From JASBRS01 sp964496495 (GTDB lineage Bacteria; Deinococcota; Deinococci; Deinococcales; Trueperaceae), in contig CAZBZU010000012.1 in assembly GCA_964496495.1 (NCBI GenBank), forward strand, positions 1 to 64,000: a stretch of DNA of 64,000 nt. The letters are read 5' to 3'. The position numbers and the translations under genes are program-made. Below are positions 38,393 through 47,050 of the stretch, one piece after another. Below the pieces are notes generated by a model. The model did no database searches and was not told the origin of the DNA. It saw only the letters and a program-made list of their open reading frames with translations. Within the stretch, counting starts at the first letter, position 1. The number at the start of each line of letters is the position of its first letter.

Positions 38393-39490
38393 TCACTCCT
38401 GCAGCTCACGCCACTGCTCCTCGAGGTGCGCGGGCCGCTCGGCGTAGACGTCGTCGAACATCCACTCCAGTGGCACGGGGCCGGCCTCCTCGGCCTCCCG
38501 CGCCGCCGCCGCGAAGGTCTCGTCGATGTCGCCGCGCAGCGCGTCCTCGGCATCGTCGTCCCACAGCTCCCGGGCGACCAGGAAGCGACGGTATCGCTGC
38601 AACGGGTCGCGCCGCTTCCAGGCCTCGACCTCCTCGCGAGGGCGGTAGCGGCTGTCGTCATCGGCCGAGGAATGGGGGCCGTAGCGGTACACCAGCATCT
38701 CCACCAGCGCCGGGCCGAGGCCGCTGCGGGCGCGCTCCACGACCTCGCGCATGACGTAGTAGCCGGCCAGCGGGTCCATGCCGTCCACGGTGTAGCCGGG
38801 CATGCCGTAGGCGTGCGCCTTGGCGGCCACCGACTCGGCGCCAGTCTGCTTGTTGTAGTCGACGCTGATGGCATAGCGGTTGTTCTCGCAAACGAACACG
38901 ATGGGGGCTCCCTGAGCCCCGGCGAAGTTGAGCGCCGCGTGGAAGTCGCCCTCGCTGGTGGCTCCCTCACCGAAGCTCGTCACCGCCACCTGGCCGCTGT
39001 CTTGCACCTTCATGCTGATCGCCGCCCCCACCGCCGGCGCGATGTGCGAGGCGATGGGCGAGGCGATGGTGAAGATGTTCAGCTCCTTCGAGCCGTTGTG
39101 CGAGGGCATCTGCCGGCCCCGGTTGGGGTCGGCGCGAGTCGCCAGCGCCTGGCCGAGGAACTCGACGGGCGGCAACCCGAACGCTAGCAGCAGGCCGGTG
39201 TCGCGGTAGTACGGGAAGAGCCAGTCCCGCCCCGGCTGCAGGGCGTGCGCGATGGCCACGTGGGCGCCTTCGTGGCCCGCGGTGGGGGCCACGAAGCTGA
39301 TCTTGCCCTGCCGCTGCATGCGACCGAGGCGCTCGTCCATCATGCGGCCGGCCACGAGGTCGTGGTAGATGCGGCGGAGCCGCTCGGGCTCCAGGTCCAG
39401 ATCGAAGGACGCCAGCCACTCCCCGGACTCTCCGAGGAGCGAGACGGGATCGTCATTGAAGGGTTGGAAGAGCTGCGAGTCTCGGATCAC
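38393..39490 (-). CDS. Branched-chain 2-oxoacid dehydrogenase E1 component, alpha subunit
   Basis: The 365-residue subunit shows KISFVAPTAGHEGAHVAIAHAL, LFPYYRDTGLLLAFG, and the thiamine-diphosphate motif GEGATSEGDFHAALNFAG followed by VFVCENNRYAIS. The phosphorylation-loop region RYGPHSSADDDSRYR is typical of 2-oxoisovalerate dehydrogenase E1alpha, which supports the branched-chain assignment over pyruvate dehydrogenase. It is the first gene of the operon, with SD AAAGGAGG five bases before GTG 39490 and an unusual structured leader upstream. Confidence 0.9.
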   Translation of the reverse strand: MIRDSQLFQPFNDDPVSLLGESGEWLASFDLDLEPERLRRIYHDLVAGRMMDERLGRMQRQGKISFVAPTAGHEGAHVAIAHALQPGRDWLFPYYRDTGLLLAFGLPPVEFLGQALATRADPNRGRQMPSHNGSKELNIFTIASPIASHIAPAVGAAISMKVQDSGQVAVTSFGEGATSEGDFHAALNFAGAQGAPIVFVCENNRYAISVDYNKQTGAESVAAKAHAYGMPGYTVDGMDPLAGYYVMREVVERARSGLGPALVEMLVYRYGPHSSADDDSRYRPREEVEAWKRRDPLQRYRRFLVARELWDDDAEDALRGDIDETFAAAAREAEEAGPVPLEWMFDDVYAERPAHLEEQWRELQE

Positions 39491-39502
39491 GCAGGCCTCC
39501 TT

Positions 39503-39661
39503 TCACCACGTTCGCGCCGCTCGCGCGCAGCCGTGCGCCGGCGTGGCGGCGGTGATGGCGCGGCACGCGCGCCGACCACCTTGCACCGGGTTCAACGAGA
39601 AGCCCCGGTGCGGGGACACCGGGGCTGCACCAGGAACCGGGTTCCCTAGCAAAACGATCAT
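39503..39661 (-). promoter_or_regulatory. Candidate attenuator and leader ORF of the branched-chain dehydrogenase operon
   Basis: On the minus strand the leader contains a 13-base inverted repeat (39633-39645), then arm A AGCCCCGGTG (39617-39626), arm B CACCGGGGCT (39601-39610), then segment C CCCGGTGC (39583-39590). A pairs with B over 10 bp, or B pairs with C over 8 bp, so the structures exclude each other. An open frame starting at 39661 begins MIVLLGNP with the rarer codons GTT, TTG and CTA, runs through these arms and stops just before the E1alpha SD. Control by translation of this frame is inferred. Confidence 0.35.
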
Positions 39662-39922
39662 CCCGCTGTCCGAACGCGTGGTCATGACGTGTGCCCGTTT
39701 CGGCGGCCGCGGCGCCCGCGGCCCACCCCACCGTGTGGGTTCGCCAAACCATACCACCCCGTCAGAGCGCCGTTTGTAGCGCATCCCATACCCCCTGGCG
39801 TGGCCGCGAGCTCCCTCTGGGATGGCGATCTCACGGTTCGGCCGGAGTCGTGCGAGAGGCTCGCGGGCTACACTGGGATATCGACCGGCTCGCTCGTCGC
39901 GAGGGAGGGAGTGCTCTTCGCC

Positions 39923-40711
39923 ATGACCAACACGCGCCTCGTCGCCTACGCGCTCATCGCGATCGGCATCGTCGCTTTGCTGTCGCGGATCACCGCCGAC
40001 GCCGGCTGGCTGTGGATCGGCCTGGTGGCGGCCGGCTTCATCTTCGCCTACCAGCGCGAGCGCGTGTACCCGTTCCTGGTCGTCGGGAGCATCCTCATGG
40101 GCGTCGCGGTGGGCATCCTGCTGGAGGGCAGCTGGCACTGGCCGGGCGCCTTCCTGGTGAGCCTGGGCGCCGGCGTGGCGGCGATCGATCTCGCAGCTCC
40201 CCGGGACAACCGCTGGCCCAGGTGGGTCGGCCTCCTGCTGATCGCGCTGGGCGTGGTGACCGGCCTGGCGCAGACGGGTGTCCTGACGTCCTCCGCCTTC
40301 GCGGTGCTGCTGATCGCGGCCGGCGTGGCGATGGTGCTGCTCCCCAGGCGGGGGCGCCAGGCCGAGACGGCGCCCGAGGGCGCGGACGCGGCCGTCGGCC
40401 AAGCGGGCGCGGAAGCCCCCACGCCGCAGCCACCCTCGGCAGGCGCCTCGGACCGCCCGTCGCCGTCCGCGGCTTCCTCCGCCGCCACCCCGGAGGTTGC
40501 GGGTCCGCGCGAGGCACTCCTCGCCTGGCGGCGTGACACGGCCGCCGCCGAGGGCCGCAGCGAGGCCCTGGTGCTGCGCGACGACACCCTCGAGGCGCTG
40601 CTCGCGGACCGGCCAGCCACGCTCGACGAGCTGGCGCGGGTCAAGGGCGTCGGACCGGTGACGCTGGAACGCTACGGCGCCGACATCCTCGCCAGGCTGC
40701 AGGGAGGCTGA
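39923..40711 (+). CDS. Polytopic membrane protein with C-terminal HRDC domain
   Basis: Of 262 residues, about 1-143 form roughly six membrane helices with short loops, 145-190 are a Pro/Ala/Ser linker, and the remainder is an HRDC domain: LLAWRRDTAAAEGRSEALVLRDDTLEALLADRPATLDELARVKGVGPVTLERYGADILARL. HRDC domains bind DNA or partner proteins in RecQ helicases and RNase D; a membrane-anchored version without an enzyme is unusual. TACACT at 39869-39874 predicts a 42-base leader. GTG 39911 is an alternative start. Confidence 0.75.
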   Translation: MTNTRLVAYALIAIGIVALLSRITADAGWLWIGLVAAGFIFAYQRERVYPFLVVGSILMGVAVGILLEGSWHWPGAFLVSLGAGVAAIDLAAPRDNRWPRWVGLLLIALGVVTGLAQTGVLTSSAFAVLLIAAGVAMVLLPRRGRQAETAPEGADAAVGQAGAEAPTPQPPSAGASDRPSPSAASSAATPEVAGPREALLAWRRDTAAAEGRSEALVLRDDTLEALLADRPATLDELARVKGVGPVTLERYGADILARLQGG

Positions 40712-40752
40712 GCCGGGCCGGCCGTGCCCACTGGGCTTACAATGTGAGCGTC

Positions 40753-42003
40753 GTGGACTCGAAGCAAGTCATCCTCTCCTTCCTCGTCGCCGTCTTGTTG
40801 GGGTTCCTGATCGGTCTGGAGCGCGAGCGCAAGCGCGAGACGCAGGGCTCGATCTTCGCCGGCATCCGCACCTTCCCGCTGATCGCGCTCTTCGGCGCCA
40901 TCGTCGGCACCCTCACCCAGACGGTCAGCCCCTGGGTGCTGGTCGGCAGCTTCGTGCCCGTGGCCGTGCTGATCGCCCTCGCCTACTGGCGCGAGACGGT
41001 CGGCGCGAAGGTCGGCGGCACCACGCAGTTCGCCGTGCTGGTGGCTTTCGGTCTCGGGGTCCTGGCCGGCTACGGTTCCTTCGTGGCGGCCCTGGCGGGG
41101 GCCGTCATCACCACCGGCATGTTGTCGTTGCGCACCGAGCTGAGGCGCCTGGCCGGGGCCGTGTCGCAGGAGGACCTCTTCGCGGTGGTGCAGTTCGCGG
41201 TGGTCTCGCTGGTGATCCTGCCGCTGGTGCCGAACGAGACGTTCGGCCCCTGGGGCGTGTGGAACCCGCGCACCATCTGGCTGTTGGTGGTCCTCATCTC
41301 GGGGCTGTCGTTCGTCGGCTACGTCGCCTCCAAGGTGATCGGCGCCACCCGCGGTATCGGCTGGAGCGGGCTGCTGGGGGGCCTGGCGTCCAGCACCGCC
41401 GTCACCATGAGCTATAGCGAGCGCAGCAAGAAGCAGCCGAGGCTCGACATCGTCTACGCCATCGGGGTGCTGGCGGCCTCGGCCGTGATGGTGCCGCGCC
41501 TGTGGGTGCTGCTCGGCGTGCTGCAGCCCCGGCTCATCCTGCCCACGCTCATCCCGCTCGGCGTGCTGTTCGTGGTCACCACCATCGGCGGCCTCACGGC
41601 GCTGCGCGAGCGCAACAGGGAGCGGCTCGAGGGCGCCAGGGTCACCAACCCCTTCGAGCTGAAGACGGCCTTCCAGTTCGCGCTGCTGTTCGCCCTCATC
41701 CTGCTGATCGCCAAGGCCGCCGAGGAGTACCTCGGCAGCCAGGGCCTGTACCTCGCCAGCGCGCTCGCCGGCCTCACCCAGCTCGACGCCATCACCCTCA
41801 CGCTGGCGCACCAGGTGGGGAGCGGGCTCGACGTGCACGTCGCCGCTCGCGGGTTGGCGATCGCCGCGGCCAGCAACAGCCTGGTCAAGGGAGGGCTGGC
41901 GCTGGCGATCGGCTCGCGGCGCTTCGGCCGCACCGTGCTGGCGACCCTGCTGTTGGCGGCGGCTGCCTGTATCGCGGCGGCCTGGCTGCTACCCATGACG
42001 TGA
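40753..42003 (+). CDS. MgtC/SapB-type membrane protein with DUF4010 region
   Basis: The 416-residue protein starts with the MgtC motif AVLLGFLIGLERERKRETQGSIFAGIRTFPLIALFGAIVG, followed by about ten further helices including GLSFVGYVASKVIG and GLLGGLASSTAVTMSYSERSKK, matching the DUF4010 extension. The function of this two-part family is unclear; MgtC proteins affect magnesium or membrane-potential homeostasis. GTG 40753 is chosen because TACAAT ends nine bases upstream; a GTG at 40744 touches the -10 box. Confidence 0.82.
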   Translation: MDSKQVILSFLVAVLLGFLIGLERERKRETQGSIFAGIRTFPLIALFGAIVGTLTQTVSPWVLVGSFVPVAVLIALAYWRETVGAKVGGTTQFAVLVAFGLGVLAGYGSFVAALAGAVITTGMLSLRTELRRLAGAVSQEDLFAVVQFAVVSLVILPLVPNETFGPWGVWNPRTIWLLVVLISGLSFVGYVASKVIGATRGIGWSGLLGGLASSTAVTMSYSERSKKQPRLDIVYAIGVLAASAVMVPRLWVLLGVLQPRLILPTLIPLGVLFVVTTIGGLTALRERNRERLEGARVTNPFELKTAFQFALLFALILLIAKAAEEYLGSQGLYLASALAGLTQLDAITLTLAHQVGSGLDVHVAARGLAIAAASNSLVKGGLALAIGSRRFGRTVLATLLLAAAACIAAAWLLPMT

Positions 42004-42078
42004 GCGCCCCGGCCGGCTTCCCGCCGGCCGCCCGCCAGGGCGCGTGCGCCGGAGAGTCCACCGCGCCCAGCCATTCGG

Positions 42079-42084
42079 TAGACT
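42079..42084 (+). promoter_or_regulatory. -10 box of the citrate synthase gene
   Basis: TAGACT in the gap before citrate synthase predicts a leader of about 134 bases. No clear -35 is visible. It is one of the few -10 boxes of this form in the window not placed directly at a start codon. Confidence 0.4.
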
Positions 42085-42224
42085 TGGGTACGAGAGGCGC
42101 GCCGCCGCCAGAGCACCCCGGCGCAGGCGAGGCGCCAGCCTCTGGACGCGCCCAGCGCATCCCGATGCTGATAATGGACCCGGCCGGCCGCCGCGGATCC
42201 GTTACCACGACACATGGAGGACTG

Positions 42225-43367
42225 ATGGAACAGACGATCTATCGCGGCCTCGATGGCGTGCACATCGACACCACCACGATCAGCCGGATCGACGGGCAGC
42301 GCGGTGAGCTGATCTACCGCGGCTACGACATCCGCCAGCTGGCGGACAAGGCCAGCTTCGAGGAGGTCGCCTACCTGCTGTGGCACGACGACCTCCCGAC
42401 CCGGCAGGAGCTGGACGCGTTCCACCACGACCTGGCGGCGAACTTCCCGGTGCCCGAGCCGGTGTTCGACGCCTTCCGCAGCATGCCCAGCGATGTCCAT
42501 CCGATGCACGCCATCAGAACCGCCGTGTCGTTGCTGGGCGCACTCGACCACGAGGCCGAGGCCGTCGACGACGCCAACGTGCACCGCATCGGGCTCAAGC
42601 TGCTGGCGCAGTTCGCCACCTTCACCGCGGCCTACCAGCGCATCCGCAGTGGCAAGGAGCCGGTAGCGCCGGATCCCGCCCTGTCCGTGGCAGCCAATTT
42701 CCTCTACATGCTGAACGGCGAGCGCCCGACGCCTGCCGCCACCCGCGTAATGGATGTGGCCCTGGTGCTGCACGCCGAGCACGGGTCCAATGCCAGCGCC
42801 TTCGTGGCGCGCGCCACCGCGTCCACCCTGACGGACGTGTACTCGGCGGTCGCCGCCGCGGTCGGCGCCCTCAAGGGGCCCCTGCACGGCGGCGCCAACG
42901 TCGGCGTGATGCAGGCGCTCGAGCGGATCGGCAGCACCGCCGGGGTGGAACCCTACGTGCTGGAGATGCTCGACAAGCCCGGCGGGCGCGTCATGGGCTT
43001 CGGCCACCGCGTCTACAAGGTCATGGATCCGCGCGCCATCATCCTCAAGGACGTCGCTCACCACCTCGCCGAGGAGTCCGGCGACAGCAAGTGGTTCGAG
43101 ATGAGCCTGGAGATGGAGCGCGTGATGGACCGCGAGATGGAGAAGAAGGGCAAGCAGGTGAAGCCCAACGTGGACTTCTTCTCCGCCTCGGTCTACCGCA
43201 TGCTGGGCCTACCGCGCGACATGTACACCCCGATCTTCGCGGTGTCGCGCATCAGCGGCTGGATGGCGCACCTCTACGAGCAGTACGCCAACAACCGCAT
43301 CATGCGCCCGCGCCTGGTGTACGACGGCCCAACCGGCCTGATCTTCAAGCCCATCGAGCAGCGCTGA
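42225..43367 (+). CDS. gltA: Citrate synthase
   Basis: The 380-residue enzyme condenses acetyl-CoA and oxaloacetate. It is the short, Gram-positive/archaeal-type form: GELIYRGYDIRQLADKASFEEVAYLLWH, catalytic His in GPLHGGAN, second His in GFGHRVYKVMDPRA, and catalytic Asp in NVDFFSASVYRMLG. A 2-methylcitrate synthase has the same motifs and cannot be fully excluded. SD GGAGG lies four bases before the ATG. The stop is four bases from the convergent hydrolase stop. Confidence 0.93.
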   Translation: MEQTIYRGLDGVHIDTTTISRIDGQRGELIYRGYDIRQLADKASFEEVAYLLWHDDLPTRQELDAFHHDLAANFPVPEPVFDAFRSMPSDVHPMHAIRTAVSLLGALDHEAEAVDDANVHRIGLKLLAQFATFTAAYQRIRSGKEPVAPDPALSVAANFLYMLNGERPTPAATRVMDVALVLHAEHGSNASAFVARATASTLTDVYSAVAAAVGALKGPLHGGANVGVMQALERIGSTAGVEPYVLEMLDKPGGRVMGFGHRVYKVMDPRAIILKDVAHHLAEESGDSKWFEMSLEMERVMDREMEKKGKQVKPNVDFFSASVYRMLGLPRDMYTPIFAVSRISGWMAHLYEQYANNRIMRPRLVYDGPTGLIFKPIEQR

Positions 43368-43371
43368 CCTC

Positions 43372-44520
43372 TCAGCTGCCCGCCGGCCGCCAGAGCCCCG
43401 CGAGGAACTCGCGAAGCCAGGCATCGTAGCTTCCCGGGTCGCGGTTCCACGCCTCGACGTGGTCGGCGCCAGCGACCCGGTGGTAGCTCACGGGCCCGGA
43501 AAGCCGCCTGGCGAAGGCGTCCACCGAGCCGATGGGCACGGTGCGGTCGTCGGTGCCGGCGATGAGCAGCACCGGCAGGCGCAGCCGCTCCGCGGTTCGG
43601 CGCTGGTCCAGGTCCCGCCAGCGCAGCCCGCTGCGCCAGGCCGCCACCCCCAGGCTGAGCCATGCCCACAGCCGCGCCAGCGGAAGGTGGGCCTCGCGAA
43701 GCCGTGCCACGGTGGCGGCCGCGGGGTCGACCAGCGGCGAGTCGAACAGCAGGCCGGCCAGGGCGGGCCCGGACTCGGGCCAGTGCTTGGCAGCCTCGAG
43801 CACCGCCGTGCCGCCCATCGACACCCCGAAGAGCGCCACCCGGCGCACGCCGCGCTCGGCGAGGAAGCGCACCCCGGCCAGCACGTCGCGGAACTCGCTG
43901 GCGCCGTAGTGGTAGAAGCCGTCCGGGCTGGGGGGCGCCCCGCGGTGGTTGCGGTAGGCGAGCACCAGCGCGCCCGAGCCGCCCTCGATCACCGCCGGCA
44001 GGAACCGCAGCGTCTCGGCGCGCTCGCCGCGCCTGCGGCCATGAACGATCACCACCGCCGCGTCCCCCCTGCCGGGCAGCCACCATGCCGCCAGCAGCCC
44101 CACGTGGCTCGGCACGCGGACGTCCTGGAACGGCAGGCCCAGGTCCTGCAGCGGATCCCGGCGATAGACGAAGGTGTCCAGGCGCGCCGCATCCCCGGCG
44201 CCGGGCGGCCGCCCTGCGAGAATCGTCAGCGGCCGCACCACGACCCGGCCGTCGTCGATCTCCACCGGCCCCAGGCGACCGTGACCGCCGCCCCACAGCA
44301 GCGCGTAGCTGCCGGCGCGCCGGGTGTCGGCGAAGGGGCGGGGAGATGTCGGCGCGGGGAGCCTGACGCGGCCGTCCCGGTAGCCAAGCACCGTGAACTC
44401 GGGCAGCAGCGCATAGGCGCGAGGCACCAGCAGCAGGCTCGAGCCGCGCCACGCCAGCCCCGCGGCCAGCGCCACCAGCACCCCGAGCGCCGCCAACGCC
44501 ACGACCGTCGCCAGGCCCAC
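43372..44520 (-). CDS. Membrane-anchored alpha/beta hydrolase
   Basis: The 382-residue protein has one N-terminal helix (ATVVALAALGVLVALAAGLAW), a region of about 110 residues without clear motifs, and an alpha/beta hydrolase domain: GVSMGG nucleophile elbow, acid in IAGTDDRTVP, and His in AGADHVEAWN. It resembles the acyl-peptidase/esterase-like hydrolases anchored outside the membrane (FrsA/BAAT-like). The substrate is unknown. It begins with GTG 40 bases after purA on the same strand and may be its passenger. Confidence 0.78.
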   Translation of the reverse strand: MGLATVVALAALGVLVALAAGLAWRGSSLLLVPRAYALLPEFTVLGYRDGRVRLPAPTSPRPFADTRRAGSYALLWGGGHGRLGPVEIDDGRVVVRPLTILAGRPPGAGDAARLDTFVYRRDPLQDLGLPFQDVRVPSHVGLLAAWWLPGRGDAAVVIVHGRRRGERAETLRFLPAVIEGGSGALVLAYRNHRGAPPSPDGFYHYGASEFRDVLAGVRFLAERGVRRVALFGVSMGGTAVLEAAKHWPESGPALAGLLFDSPLVDPAAATVARLREAHLPLARLWAWLSLGVAAWRSGLRWRDLDQRRTAERLRLPVLLIAGTDDRTVPIGSVDAFARRLSGPVSYHRVAGADHVEAWNRDPGSYDAWLREFLAGLWRPAGS

Positions 44521-44560
44521 CGGCTCGCGCCTCAGCCTGGCGCCGCGACCGAGGCCGGCA

Positions 44561-45778
44561 TCAGGTGCCCCACCTCACCTCGCCGAAGGTGTCCTCGCGG
44601 CGGGGGCTGGTGGAGAACATCACCACCGGCGTCTCCGTCGCCTCCTCGATCAGCTCCAGGTAGTCGAGCACCTCGCGCGGCAGCGCGTCGCGGCGGCCCA
44701 GCCCCTCGAGCGGGCCCCAGCCGGGGACCTCGCGATAGACCGGCTGCCCGTCCTGGTAGGCGACGCACACCTTGACGCTGTCCAGGCCGGACAGCACGTC
44801 GAGCTTGGTCACCACCAAGCCGTCGAAGCCGTTGATCTCACAGGCATAGCGCAGCTGCACCAGGTCGAGCCAGCCGACGCGCCTGGGACGGCCGGTGGTG
44901 GTGCCGTACTCGTCCCACTGGTTCGAGCCACTGCCGCGCAGACGCAGCGCCATCCCCTCGTCCTCGATCTCCGTGAGGAACGGCCCGAAGCCGACTCGGG
45001 TGGTGAACGCCTTCACCACCCCGTGCACCGCGTCGAGCGCCTTGTGGCTGACGCCTGCCCCCACCACGATGCCGCCGACGGTGGGGTGGCTGCTGGTGAC
45101 GAATGGGTAGGTCCCGTAGGCCAGGTCGAGCATCGTCCCCTGCCCCCCCTCGAACAGCACCCTCTCACCGCGCCGCAGCGCCGCGCGCAGCTCCTGGCCG
45201 GTGTCCCTCACCAGGCCGACCAGCCGCTCCCGGACCCCGGACAACGCCTGCATGGCGGTATCGACGTCGGTCCAGCCGACGCGCCGCGTGGAGTTGGGCT
45301 TCGCCTCCAGCAACCGGCTCAGCCGCTCGCGCAGGACCGTCTCGTCCACCAGGTCGCCTGCTCGCAGCCCGACGCGGCGCGCCTTGTCGCTGTAGGCGGG
45401 ACCGATGCCGCGCCCGGTGGTACCGACGAACCCACCGCCCTCATCGTTCTTGCGGTGGTGCGGCAGCACCAGGTGCGCCTCGTGCGAGATCCACACCTCG
45501 CCCGCGTCGCGCCGCTCAGCGAGCGCGTCCAGCTCCTCCACGAACGCCCAGGGATCGATCACCATGCCGCCGCCGAGCACCGACACCGGCCCGTCGTGCA
45601 GGGTGCCGCACGGCAGGTGGTGCAGCTTGAAGACGTCGCCGCCGACGACCACCGTGTGCCCGGCATTGGCACCGCCGGAGTAGCGCACCACGTAGTGCGA
45701 CTCCGCCGCCAGCGCGTCCACTACCTTGCCCTTGCCCTCGTCACCCCACTGGGCGCCGAGGATCGCCACTCCCGGCAT
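44561..45778 (-). CDS. purA: Adenylosuccinate synthetase
   Basis: The 405-residue GTP-dependent enzyme joins IMP and aspartate in AMP synthesis. The GTP loop GAQWGDEGKGKVVD, the catalytic His in GGANAGHTVV, TTGRGIGPAYSDKARR, EGGQGTMLDLAYGTYPFVTSS and the C-terminal TTGRPRRVGWLD are intact. It is a little shorter than the E. coli enzyme but complete. SD GGGAGGG lies just upstream, and a CATACT -10 (45832-45837, minus strand) precedes it by about 50 bases. Confidence 0.96.
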   Translation of the reverse strand: MPGVAILGAQWGDEGKGKVVDALAAESHYVVRYSGGANAGHTVVVGGDVFKLHHLPCGTLHDGPVSVLGGGMVIDPWAFVEELDALAERRDAGEVWISHEAHLVLPHHRKNDEGGGFVGTTGRGIGPAYSDKARRVGLRAGDLVDETVLRERLSRLLEAKPNSTRRVGWTDVDTAMQALSGVRERLVGLVRDTGQELRAALRRGERVLFEGGQGTMLDLAYGTYPFVTSSHPTVGGIVVGAGVSHKALDAVHGVVKAFTTRVGFGPFLTEIEDEGMALRLRGSGSNQWDEYGTTTGRPRRVGWLDLVQLRYACEINGFDGLVVTKLDVLSGLDSVKVCVAYQDGQPVYREVPGWGPLEGLGRRDALPREVLDYLELIEEATETPVVMFSTSPRREDTFGEVRWGT

Positions 45779-46019
45779 GCGCCCTCCCGCGCGCCTCCCG
45801 ACGGCATCGCGCCCGCGGGAGACCAGCCGTCAGTATGACACACGCGCCCGCCCCTCCAGGACGTGCGGAGGCACGCGGCGGCGGCCGGCGCGCGCGGCGG
45901 AGAGACGCCCCGCGAGGGCGCCCGCGGTGCCGCCGGCAGCACCTGGCCCGCGGGGGCCGAGCCGGCGCCGCGTTGCCGCCGTGCTGACGCCGCCACCGCC
46001 CGCGATGTAAGCTCACCCA

Positions 46020-46817
46020 GTGCCGGACGCTGCCCCCGACTCACGACCGCTCGTCCTGATGACCAGCAGCACCGTGCCGCGCGAGCGCGGCCTGCGCCGC
46101 AACGACGTCATCCAGGGCCACAACTACGCCATGGCGGTGGTGGCCGCCGGCGGCGTGCCGCTGGTGGCGCCCAACGTGGAGGCCACCCTGGCCGGTCGCT
46201 ACGCCGACGGAGCCGACGCCTTGCTGCTCGCGGGCGGTCCCGATATCGACCCGTACCGCTTCGGTTCCAGCCCCGAACGCGACCTGGGGCAGGTGGACCG
46301 GCGCCGCGACGCCTTCGAGCTGGCGCTCTACCGCGCCTTCCGCGACCGCGGCAAGCCCGTCCTCGGCATCTGCCGCGGCATCCAGCTGATCAACGTGGCG
46401 CACGGCGGCAGCCTGCACCAACACCTGCCGAGCGTCCCTGGTACCGAGCAGCACGCCCAGAGAGACATCACCGGCGCCCCGCTGCAGCGCGTGGCGCTGG
46501 AGGCGGGATCGCGGCTTGCGGCCGCCTTCGGCGCAACCTCGCTCGACGTCAACAGCTTCCACCACCAGGCGGTCGACCGCGTCGGCGAGGGGCTGCGCGC
46601 CGTCGCCCGCACGGGTGACGGCATCGTGGAGGCTCTGGAGCTGGACGGCGTCGGCGGCGCGGACCGAGACGCCTTCGTGGTGGCGGTGCAGTGGCACCCG
46701 GAGATGTGCTGGGACACGCACCCCGAGCACCACACCCCGTTCCGCATGCTGGTGGGAGCCTGCCGCGTGCGTCGCGGCGCCGCGGACGTGGTGAACGCCG
46801 CGCCAGCCGGGCGTTGA
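46020..46817 (+). CDS. Class I glutamine amidotransferase-like gamma-glutamyl hydrolase (peptidase C26)
   Basis: The 265-residue protein has the triad of the PuuD/C26 family: nucleophile Cys in VLGICRGIQLINVAHGG, His and Glu in VQWHPEM, and the family segment LLLAGGPDIDPYRFG. It probably hydrolyses gamma-glutamyl amides such as gamma-glutamyl-GABA; no polyamine genes are nearby to confirm this. The GTG at 46020 has TAAGCT at 46008-46013, six bases upstream, fitting a leaderless mRNA. The aroF leader promoter begins at its stop. Confidence 0.88.
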   Translation: MPDAAPDSRPLVLMTSSTVPRERGLRRNDVIQGHNYAMAVVAAGGVPLVAPNVEATLAGRYADGADALLLAGGPDIDPYRFGSSPERDLGQVDRRRDAFELALYRAFRDRGKPVLGICRGIQLINVAHGGSLHQHLPSVPGTEQHAQRDITGAPLQRVALEAGSRLAAAFGATSLDVNSFHHQAVDRVGEGLRAVARTGDGIVEALELDGVGGADRDAFVVAVQWHPEMCWDTHPEHHTPFRMLVGACRVRRGAADVVNAAPAGR

Positions 46818-46841
46818 CAAGCTCCGGACGTCTGGTAGACT
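46814..46841 (+). promoter_or_regulatory. Promoter of the aroF-tyrA unit
   Basis: TTGACA (46814-46819), a 16-base spacer and TAGACT (46836-46841) overlap the stop of the preceding gene. The -10 is seven bases before an ATG that opens a 43-codon leader frame rather than aroF itself. Confidence 0.7.
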
Positions 46842-46848
46842 CCTGTCC

Positions 46849-46980
46849 ATGATTGTCGAGCCGGAAGGGGGTGGTGCCGTGGACGACGGCTATGGCTACC
46901 TGGCCCCAGCCACCCGTGCGGCCCGCGAGACGCGCGCCGCCCCGGCACACAGGCACGGCACCCCCAAGACGGCAGGCTGA
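46849..46980 (+). CDS. Candidate 43-residue leader peptide of aroF-tyrA
   Basis: The frame opens MIVEPEGGGAVDDGYGYLAP, contains two Tyr codons (TAT, TAC) separated by one Gly, and stops at TGA 70 bases before the aroF ATG. Its ATG lies exactly at the predicted transcript start, so it would be translated first on a leaderless mRNA. The interval to aroF contains a 7-bp stem (CCGCACC/GGTGCGG) ahead of the SD. Because aroF and tyrA lead to tyrosine, tyrosine-sensitive attenuation is plausible but unproven. Confidence 0.5.
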   Translation: MIVEPEGGGAVDDGYGYLAPATRAARETRAAPAHRHGTPKTAG

Positions 46981-47050
46981 CCTCGCGCCCGCACCGGCAC
47001 GCGCCCGCCCTCGCCTCGCGGGTGCGGCCGCAGGACGACGAGGAGATCCC

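Noticed and set aside
39560..39600. T-box-like AAGGTGGT in the branched-chain dehydrogenase leader (minus strand)
   Set aside because: The following bases do not match the conserved ACCGCG, no stem I with a specifier loop could be drawn, and the gene is catabolic. The alternative-hairpin reading fits better.
46853..47050. In-frame upstream extension of aroF from a GTG at 46853
   Set aside because: The extension is Pro/Arg-rich and unlike the family. The aroF ATG at 47051 begins exactly like other type I beta enzymes and has an SD. The promoter spacing favours the other frame at 46849.
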